Assembly (NCBI GenBank): GCA_023422735.1 | Contig: JAFAGL010000301.1 | Coordinates: 1 to 12,018, forward strand | Length of the DNA stretch: 12,018 nucleotides | Reading direction: 5' to 3' | From: Pseudomonadota bacterium | GTDB taxonomy: Bacteria; Pseudomonadota; Alphaproteobacteria; Rhizobiales; Rhizobiaceae | Shown: one piece after another, positions 6,774 to 12,018 of the stretch | Position numbering within the stretch: position 1 is the first letter of the stretch | How the letters are laid out: each line of letters starts with the position of its first letter | Program-made: the position numbers and the translations under genes | Notes under the pieces: model-generated | Told to the model about the DNA's origin: nothing | What the model saw: the letters and a program-made list of their open reading frames with translations, nothing else | The model's database searches: none

Positions 6774-6798
6774 GGCGCGGCTGCAACGCAGCCTCGCC
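6774..6798 (+). promoter_or_regulatory. GC-rich intercistronic hairpin after tctC
   Basis: GGCG-C-GGCTGC, loop AAC, GCAGCC-T-CGCC: six pairs, one mismatch and four more pairs. There is no following T-run, so it is not a classical terminator. It lies in the only sizeable gap of the operon, between the binding-protein gene and the rest. A smaller perfect palindrome, GCTGCGCAGC (6735-6744), begins at the last base of the tctC stop codon. A plausible role is protecting the tctC message from 3' decay or partly attenuating downstream transcription. Confidence 0.5.
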
Positions 6799-6818
6799 GA
6801 GATGGGAGTTATTACCCG

Positions 6819-7859
6819 ATGGCTGGCATATTACGTGTTGGTGTCCTTGGCTGTGGCATGATCAGCTTCGACCACCTGACCGCATGGTCGCGTGAGGCCC
6901 GCGCGCAGGTGGTCGCGGTGTGCGATCCGGATCGCGACCGGGCCGCGGAACGTGCCGGGACCTTCGGCATAGCGAAGATCTTCGATTCTGCGGAGGAAAT
7001 GATTGCCTCGGGAATGATCGATGCGATCGATATCATTACGCCACGCCAGACCCATGCCGACCTGATCCTGCTGGCCGCCAGGCATGGGCTCCCGGTCCTG
7101 TGCGAGAAGCCCGTGACGCCGACATATGCCGAAACGGCCCGCCTGATCTCCGAGCTCGGCGCCGGATCGCGGGTCATGGTCAATGAAAACTGGCGCTTTC
7201 GTCCCTATTTCCGCAAGATCCGGTCCTGGATCGAGCAGGGTGACCTGGGGACGATCACGTCATGCCGGATCGCCCTCACCCGTTCGAGCCTGCTGCCCGA
7301 CGCCGAGGGTTCGGTTCCTTCGCTTCGCCGCCAGCCTTTCGTCGCCCGCGAGGAGCGTCTCGTCGTTGCAGAATCCCTCATTCACGAACTTGATACGCTT
7401 CGCTATCTGATCGGTGAAATGGTCGTGGAACGGTCGATGCTCAGCCGCACTTCCCAAGACGTCGTGGGAGAGGATACGGCGGTGATCCTCTTGCGCGCGG
7501 CAGGCGACCTCCCGGCGATCGTCACCGGAACCATGGTCGCCGCCGGCCATACCTATCGCGCCGGCGATCGCCTCGAACTGCACGGCACGCAGGCCAGCGC
7601 CACGCTGGACGACGCAGTGTTGACGCTGAAAGGCGCCAGCGTCGAGCGCCACGCGTTTGACGAGGCGCTGGCGCGTCAGGACAGCTTCGATCATTCTATT
7701 GCCCACTTCGTCGATAGCCTGGAAAGCGGGCACCCCTTCGAAACAGACATCTCCGATCAGTTGCATACGATGAAGCTCGTGGAATCGGTCTACGAGTTGG
7801 CCGGACAGGTGGTCGTACGCGACGGAGCGGCGGTCCGGGAAAAGGAGATGGCCCTGTGA
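6819..7859 (+). CDS. Gfo/Idh/MocA-family NAD(P)-dependent oxidoreductase
   Basis: This 346-residue cytoplasmic enzyme should oxidise or reduce a hydroxyl/keto group on a sugar, polyol or related acid. The N-terminal Rossmann domain has VGVLGCGMIS (7-16) and a second-strand Asp (VVAVCDPD, 31-38). The family CEKP motif is at 95-98, with the conserved Lys97 expected in catalysis. The C-terminal alpha/beta domain carries ESLIHELDTLRYL (His189, Asp192), the usual active-site region. The ATG at 6819-6821 is preceded by GGGAG at a 10-base spacing. An in-frame ATG 51 bases upstream has no ribosome-binding site and overlaps the hairpin. Its placement between tctC and tctB is unusual and suggests it acts on the imported substrate. 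The stop overlaps the tctB start. The substrate and cofactor preference are not predictable here. Confidence 0.93.
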   Translation: MAGILRVGVLGCGMISFDHLTAWSREARAQVVAVCDPDRDRAAERAGTFGIAKIFDSAEEMIASGMIDAIDIITPRQTHADLILLAARHGLPVLCEKPVTPTYAETARLISELGAGSRVMVNENWRFRPYFRKIRSWIEQGDLGTITSCRIALTRSSLLPDAEGSVPSLRRQPFVAREERLVVAESLIHELDTLRYLIGEMVVERSMLSRTSQDVVGEDTAVILLRAAGDLPAIVTGTMVAAGHTYRAGDRLELHGTQASATLDDAVLTLKGASVERHAFDEALARQDSFDHSIAHFVDSLESGHPFETDISDQLHTMKLVESVYELAGQVVVRDGAAVREKEMAL

Positions 7860-8344
7860 ACGCGGCTATACCAGGACTCGTCATCGCCGCCCTCGGCGGC
7901 TGGGTCAGCGTCTACAGTTACACGCGCTGGTTCGCCGATGCGAGTGATGCGCGACCGGGCATGATGGCGCTGGGATGCGGCATCATGCTTCTTGTCTTCG
8001 GTGTCGGCATCGCCTGTCTCGATGTTATGGCGGCGCGCCGGTCCGGCGGCACCATCCAGCCCGAATCGATCGCCGACGAGGAAGCGATTGCGATTAATGG
8101 TGAGCCGGATAACAGCAGCATCTGGACCTCTCTCGTCCTGACCCTCGGCGCGATCTGCGCTTTCGCGGCCCTCGCGCCGATCACAGGCATATTCGGCGCG
8201 GTTCTCGCAGCATGCGCGCTGATCGCGGTGCTGGCTCGTTTCAAGTCCATCATGGGCTTTGCGCTGTTTGCCATCGGCCTTCTTGCCTTCATCTATCTAG
8301 TTTTCATCCTTGGTCTCCAACTCCCCATGAAGGTGATGCCATGA
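7856..8344 (+). CDS. tctB: TctB-type small membrane subunit of the TTT transporter
   Basis: A 162-residue inner-membrane protein with the four hydrophobic segments expected of the family: about residues 3-20, 32-54, 84-122 (a long, probably re-entrant or double stretch) and 125-152. The hydrophilic loop around 58-82 is probably cytoplasmic or periplasmic. It starts at GTG 7856-7858, eight bases after AAGGAG, and overlaps the stop of the oxidoreductase gene (GTGA). Its own stop overlaps the tctA ATG (ATGA), so translation of the three genes is probably coupled. Sequence conservation in this family is low; size, topology and position directly before tctA make the call. Confidence 0.9.
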   Translation: MNAAIPGLVIAALGGWVSVYSYTRWFADASDARPGMMALGCGIMLLVFGVGIACLDVMAARRSGGTIQPESIADEEAIAINGEPDNSSIWTSLVLTLGAICAFAALAPITGIFGAVLAACALIAVLARFKSIMGFALFAIGLLAFIYLVFILGLQLPMKVMP

Positions 8345-9849
8345 CCGCTTGGGAAGGCGTTTCGATCGGCTTGGCTGCGGCGCTCGAGCCGACCGCACTT
8401 CTGTACTGCCTGCTGGGCGTGACACTCGGTACCTTCGTCGGCGTCCTGCCTGGGATCGGCTCGCTCGCTGCCATTTCCATGCTGATGCCGATCAGCTTTC
8501 ATATGGAGCCGTCCTACGCTCTGATCATGCTGGCGGGCGTCTACTACGGCACCCTTTACGGCGGCTCGACCGTCTCGATCCTACTCAATCTTCCCGGCAG
8601 CCCCTCAAGCGCGGTGGCATGCCTGGACGGCTATCCGATGGCGCGACAGGGCAAGGCTGGCCTGGCGCTGTTCCTCACCACGGTCGGGTCATTCTTCGGC
8701 GCTGCCGCCGGTATCATCCTGATGATCATTCTGGCGCCCGCGATCGCCGCGATCGGCCTGAAGATGACCGCGGCGGACTATTTCGCGCTGCTGCTGGTCG
8801 GTCTGGTGGCTTCCTCGACGCTCGCACAGGGCAGCCCGGTCAAGGGCATCGCCATGGTCGTGGCCGGCATCCTGCTTGGCCTTGTGGGCACCGATGTCCA
8901 GACCGGTCAGAGCAGGTTCTCATTCGGCTCGCTCTATCTCGCCGACGGAATCAACATGGTGGCCCTCTCCATCGGTCTCTTCGGCATCCCCGAGATCATC
9001 TCCAATCTGGCAAGCCGGGGAACGCCTCCGCCCACGCACAAGATCACGATGCGATCGATGCTGCCATCACGGGATGATCTGAAACGCTCGATCGGCCCCA
9101 TGCTGCGCGCAACCGGGCTGGGCTCATTCGTCGGCGCGCTTCCGGGCGCCGGCACCAACATCGCCTCCTTCATGTCCTATGCCATCGAGAAGAACATTTC
9201 TTCGACGCCGGAACGCTTCGGCAAGGGCGCGGTGGAAGGCGTCGTGGCGCCTGAAACCTCGAATAACGCGGCAGCACAGACGGCGTTCATTCCCACGATG
9301 TCGCTGGGCATTCCGGGCGATGCCACCATGGCGCTGCTTCTGGGCGTGCTGATCATGCACGGCATTCAGCCAGGTCCCCGCCTCGTAGCCGAACAGCCGG
9401 TGATGTTCTGGTCGCTGATCATGAGCTTCTGGATCGGCAACGTTCTTCTGGTCGTTCTCAACCTGCCGCTGATCGGCCTGTGGGTGAAGGTGCTCAGCAT
9501 TCCGCGCAAGGTATTAATGCCGTCGATCATCGTGCTGATGTGCCTGGGCGTTTACTCGATCAACAACAACCCGCTCGACGTTGTCACCATGGCGGCAGCC
9601 GGTCTTCTCGGCTTCGTCATGCGCCGGCGCGGGTTCGAGCCGGCACCGCTGATCCTCGGCTTCATTCTCGGGCCGCTCATGGAGCAGTATCTCCGCCGCG
9701 CTCTGGCGATCGCCCGGGGAGACCCGGTCGCGATGGTCAGCAACCCGACGACTGCCGGGCTCATGCTGGTGGCGGTCGCTCTGACGCTGTTCGTTGTCTG
9801 GCGCGGCTATCGGCGTGCTCGCAAGCCTGCAGCATCGGCGGAAGCCTGA
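8341..9849 (+). CDS. tctA: TctA-type large membrane permease of the TTT transporter
   Basis: A 502-residue polytopic inner-membrane protein, the translocating subunit of an ion-driven carboxylate importer that works with TctB and the periplasmic TctC. Strong family signatures are visible: LGTFVGVLPGIGSLAAISMLMP near residue 25, YYGTLYGGSTVSILLNLPGSPSS near 70, GYPMARQGKAG near 98, LPGAGTNIASFMSY near 270, the APETSNNAAAQTAFIPTMSLGIPG stretch near 305-325, and PLMEQYLRRAL near the C-terminus. Roughly ten to twelve membrane segments are apparent. The start is ATG 8341-8343, after AAGGTG, overlapping the tctB stop; an open frame further upstream is only tctB in another register. The stop overlaps the next start (TGATG). 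Confidence 0.97.
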   Translation: MTAWEGVSIGLAAALEPTALLYCLLGVTLGTFVGVLPGIGSLAAISMLMPISFHMEPSYALIMLAGVYYGTLYGGSTVSILLNLPGSPSSAVACLDGYPMARQGKAGLALFLTTVGSFFGAAAGIILMIILAPAIAAIGLKMTAADYFALLLVGLVASSTLAQGSPVKGIAMVVAGILLGLVGTDVQTGQSRFSFGSLYLADGINMVALSIGLFGIPEIISNLASRGTPPPTHKITMRSMLPSRDDLKRSIGPMLRATGLGSFVGALPGAGTNIASFMSYAIEKNISSTPERFGKGAVEGVVAPETSNNAAAQTAFIPTMSLGIPGDATMALLLGVLIMHGIQPGPRLVAEQPVMFWSLIMSFWIGNVLLVVLNLPLIGLWVKVLSIPRKVLMPSIIVLMCLGVYSINNNPLDVVTMAAAGLLGFVMRRRGFEPAPLILGFILGPLMEQYLRRALAIARGDPVAMVSNPTTAGLMLVAVALTLFVVWRGYRRARKPAASAEA

Positions 9850-10673
9850 TGAACGATCTCGTCCTGGGATACCTGACACTCGACGCAACGCCGCGAGAAA
9901 CGGTAGCGGCGGCGGCAGCCGCAGGATTTAAGCGATGCGGGGTTCGTTTGACCCCGCGCTCGGCAGCGGGCCGCGATGTCGTCGCCGATATTGCCGCGGC
10001 CGATCCCGCAACTTTGGCGCGTACGGCAGAAGAGGCCGGCGTCGCCCTCTCCAACGTCACCTGCTACCAGATCAACCCGCATCTCGACATGGATACGATG
10101 GCGCGGGTCGTCGATGCCACGCAGCGGGCCGGCGCACCGATCCTCGTGGTCAACGCCTTCGACCTCCCGCACCAGGCGGTCAGCGACAAATTCGCCGAAT
10201 TCTGCGCGTTGGCCGAGCCAGCCGGGCTTCGTCTGGCCTTTGAACACATCCCCTACAGCGCCGTTCGCAATCTGGCCGGCGCCCTGGACTGTGTGCGACA
10301 GGCCAACTCTGCCGCAGCTTGCCTCACACTCGACCTGCTTCATCTGTGTCGTGCGCAAGACCCTCTTTCTGCGCTCGACGGCATATCACCGGAAATCATC
10401 GCTCTGGCACAAATCTGCGATGCCCCGCTTCACCCTGCCAGCGCGAGGAACGACGCATTGCGCGTGGAAGCGCGGGAAGGCCGCCTCGAACTGGGTACCG
10501 GCGGCCTGCCGATCGCCGATTTCTATCGTCGGTTGCATGGGATTTCGGACATCGAATACGAAGTTCCGGCGCAGGCGTATCGCCATCTGTCACCGCACGA
10601 AAAGGCGCTTGCCGCGAGGCGCGACGTCGACGCCTTTATTCGAAATCTACCCCCTGTCACGGAAGGACTTTGA
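9849..10673 (+). CDS. Sugar phosphate isomerase/epimerase-like TIM-barrel protein
   Basis: A 274-residue soluble protein of the xylose-isomerase-like TIM-barrel superfamily (AP endonuclease family 2; IolE/IolI relatives). These enzymes use a divalent metal to isomerise, epimerise or dehydrate sugars and inositol derivatives. Candidate metal or catalytic residues sit at strand ends in the expected order: Glu132 (LAFEHIPY), Asp162 and His165 (LTLDLLHL), Asp191 (QICDAPL), and Glu236/Glu238 (IEYEVP). GRLELGTGGLPIADFYRRL near 211-229 is also typical. The start is ATG 9849-9851, sharing a base with the tctA stop (TGATG). The upstream ribosome-binding site is weak, so coupled translation is likely. 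Presumably it acts on a keto intermediate made by the neighbouring dehydrogenases. The family is functionally too broad to assign a reaction. Confidence 0.85.
   Translation: MNDLVLGYLTLDATPRETVAAAAAAGFKRCGVRLTPRSAAGRDVVADIAAADPATLARTAEEAGVALSNVTCYQINPHLDMDTMARVVDATQRAGAPILVVNAFDLPHQAVSDKFAEFCALAEPAGLRLAFEHIPYSAVRNLAGALDCVRQANSAAACLTLDLLHLCRAQDPLSALDGISPEIIALAQICDAPLHPASARNDALRVEAREGRLELGTGGLPIADFYRRLHGISDIEYEVPAQAYRHLSPHEKALAARRDVDAFIRNLPPVTEGL
10661..10667 (+). promoter_or_regulatory. Shine-Dalgarno deciding a TTG start
   Basis: GGAAGGA lies inside the end of the preceding gene, exactly seven bases before TTG 10675-10677. No ATG or GTG is available nearby in the frame, and the family-like sequence begins at once, so this site supports the rare TTG start. 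Confidence 0.75.
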
Positions 10674-10674
10674 T

Positions 10675-11373
10675 TTGCTTGGACCGCTTTCGATCGCAAT
10701 CTGGAACGATATCGTCGAAGACTACGATGCCGAATTCAACGCCTGGCATACGCGCGAGCACATGCCCGAGCGCATCGGCATTCCCGGTTTCCTGCGCGGA
10801 AGGCGCTATGAAGCGATCGATGCGGCGATCCGCTACTTCACACTTTATGAGCTGGCCGGCGCGGAGGTGCTGACCGGCCCCGACTACAAAGCGCGGCTGA
10901 ATGCACCGACGCAATGGTCGAAGCAATCGACGTCGCAGTTCCTAAACAACTATCGCGGCGTTTGCGACGTCGTCGCCAGCCGGAGTCTGCAGGCAGGCGG
11001 CAACGCGATCGTGGCCCGGCTCGACCTTGGGGATGCCCAGCTGGACACTGCCCGCATGGAGGCCGTCGCCAAGGATGTGCTGTCATGGGACGGCGTCTGC
11101 GGTTTCCATGTCCTGCGCTGTAACCGCGACCTGAGCGGCACCAAGACCGCCCTGCAGGCCAGCCGCCAGATATTCCTGCCGGAAACTGCCATCATGATCG
11201 AGATCGCAGAGTCAGACCGCGTCGGGACGATTGCCGACCGCTGGCGCGAAACAAGCGCCGAGCTGTGGCCGGATACGGTCGCCACCGTCGACGCCTATCG
11301 CCTGCAATGCGAGATCCTCACGCCGCCGCCGGCCGCCATCCTCCAGACAATCCATCCCAAAGCGTGGCAATGA
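10675..11373 (+). CDS. Two-lobed EthD/DUF4286-like dimeric alpha/beta-barrel protein
   Basis: A 232-residue soluble protein. Residues 5-33 have a first beta-strand (LSIAIWNDI), a helix and WHTREHMPER (24-33), followed by GIPGFLRGRRY and a strand with YFTLYEL. This is the layout of a ferredoxin-like dimeric alpha/beta barrel such as EthD or DUF4286 proteins. After a linker, AIVARLDLG (111-119) starts a likely second lobe, so the chain may be an internal duplication forming a barrel alone. His25, Glu28 and His29 are candidate functional residues. The start is TTG, one base after the previous stop, with a very good ribosome-binding site at 10661. The stop overlaps the dehydrogenase ATG (ATGA). 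I do not know its biochemical role; it may be an isomerase, lactone-handling or accessory degradation protein. Confidence 0.72.
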   Translation: MLGPLSIAIWNDIVEDYDAEFNAWHTREHMPERIGIPGFLRGRRYEAIDAAIRYFTLYELAGAEVLTGPDYKARLNAPTQWSKQSTSQFLNNYRGVCDVVASRSLQAGGNAIVARLDLGDAQLDTARMEAVAKDVLSWDGVCGFHVLRCNRDLSGTKTALQASRQIFLPETAIMIEIAESDRVGTIADRWRETSAELWPDTVATVDAYRLQCEILTPPPAAILQTIHPKAWQ

Positions 11374-12018
11374 TCGCGCCGCGCATCGTCCTGACCCACA
11401 AGTCGGATGCCCGCGAATACTGGTTCGGTGAAGCGGCGCTTAATCAGTTGACGGTTCTCGGCGATGTGACGCTCAATCCCGGCCCGTCCAGCCTGGCCGG
11501 GTCGGCTTTGGTCGAATTCGTGGGCAACGCACCGTTTGTCGTGCTCGACCGCGAAACGCGGTTGGGCTCGGCAGAGATTGCCGCCTTGCCCGGCCTGGTC
11601 GCGATCCTGCGCTCGGGCGTCGATTGTTCGATGGTCGATCTCGCAGCAGCAAGCGACGCCGGCGTCCTGGTGGTCGCGGCCCAGCCAGGCTACGTGGAAT
11701 CCACCGCCGAGCATGGAATCGCATTGATCCTTGCCGCCGCGCGGCGGCTATCCCACTATGATGCGGCCTTCCACCAGAACCGCGCCGCCACGCCCGAGAT
11801 GGGGATGGAACTCGCCTCGGCCACCGTCGGCCTGGTGGGATATGGCCGGGTGGGGCGCTACCTTGGCCAGTTGCTCGGCGCATTCGGGGCCCGCGTGCTG
11901 GTTGCCGATCCGGCGCTCGATGCGAGCGCCATGCAGCCCGGCGCGACCCTGTTGCCACTGGCCGACGTCCTCGGACGCAGTGATTTCGTCGTGCTGACCA
12001 CGGCCGTCACCGCAGAAA
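11370..12018 (+). CDS. D-isomer-specific 2-hydroxyacid dehydrogenase (3' end beyond window)
   Basis: The frame starts at ATG 11370-11372, overlapping the previous stop, and stays open for 216 codons to the window end. The N-terminal half of the substrate-binding domain is followed by LRSGVDCSMVDLAAASDAGVLVV, the family helix STAEHGIALILAAARR (111-126), and the nucleotide-binding motif GYGRVG (157-162). Asp180 at the end of the next strand suggests NAD(H) rather than NADP(H). The catalytic Arg, Glu and His of this family would lie downstream and cannot be checked. It should interconvert a 2-hydroxy acid and its 2-keto acid, consistent with a carboxylate taken up by the TTT system. There is no clear ribosome-binding site, so translation is probably coupled to the gene before. 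Expected full length is about 310-330 residues. Confidence 0.9.
   Translation, partial: MIAPRIVLTHKSDAREYWFGEAALNQLTVLGDVTLNPGPSSLAGSALVEFVGNAPFVVLDRETRLGSAEIAALPGLVAILRSGVDCSMVDLAAASDAGVLVVAAQPGYVESTAEHGIALILAAARRLSHYDAAFHQNRAATPEMGMELASATVGLVGYGRVGRYLGQLLGAFGARVLVADPALDASAMQPGATLLPLADVLGRSDFVVLTTAVTAE

Noticed and set aside
6768..6818. Upstream ATG for the Gfo/Idh gene
   Set aside because: No ribosome-binding site, the added residues fall before the family's first strand, and it overlaps the intercistronic hairpin. The ATG at 6819 has GGGAG upstream.
9480..9848. Open frame upstream of the TIM-barrel gene suggesting a longer or fused protein
   Set aside because: It is the tctA sequence read in another register. 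Family similarity begins at the ATG that overlaps the tctA stop.
9976..10674. Long frame joining into the two-lobed protein from 9976
   Set aside because: Before 10675 it is an out-of-frame reading of the TIM-barrel gene with Arg/Pro/Ser-rich nonsense. The real start is the TTG with a strong ribosome-binding site.
1..12018. Insertion sequence, integrase, phage or toxin-antitoxin genes
   Set aside because: No transposase, recombinase or terminal inverted repeats were found, and the small genes lack toxin or antitoxin motifs that I can recognise.

Overview
The window looks like chromosomal or accessory DNA of a Gram-negative alphaproteobacterium. It encodes a type V autotransporter with an outer-membrane beta-barrel and a tripartite tricarboxylate transporter (TTT), and its genes are GC-rich and tightly packed. 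I cannot settle the order; Rhizobiales (Brucellaceae-like) and Sphingomonadales are both possible. The right-hand operon looks more GC-rich than the intergenic centre.

Left part (about 120-4730, minus strand): one very large gene for a 1509-residue autotransporter adhesin. It has a signal peptide, an unusual N-terminal globular domain, a long repetitive beta-helix passenger and a C-terminal translocator barrel. A strong hairpin terminator lies about 40 bases past its stop codon, and a second hairpin sits between the two. The passenger contains a large internal duplication, with one 46-base stretch almost unchanged between copies.

Middle (4731-5739): a gene-poor, AT-richer region. It holds two small minus-strand hypothetical genes, a 25-bp tandem duplication covering the start codon of one of them, and the putative promoter/operator of the right-hand operon, which carries two TATCA/TGATA palindromes.

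Right part (5740 to the window end, plus strand): a seven-gene operon-like run, apparently for uptake and oxidation of an unknown carboxylated, probably sugar-derived, compound. A TctC-type periplasmic binding protein is followed by a Gfo/Idh/MocA oxidoreductase, then the TctB and TctA membrane subunits. After these come an IolE-like TIM-barrel isomerase/epimerase, a two-lobed protein with an EthD/DUF4286-like WHTREHMPER motif, and a D-2-hydroxyacid dehydrogenase cut by the window end. From the oxidoreductase onward the genes overlap by 1-4 bases or are 1 base apart, which implies translational coupling. The only real gap (83 bases, containing a GC-rich hairpin) follows the binding-protein gene. 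The likely logic is capture in the periplasm, import by TctAB, then NAD(P)-dependent oxidation and isomerisation in the cytoplasm. The substrate cannot be read from the sequence.
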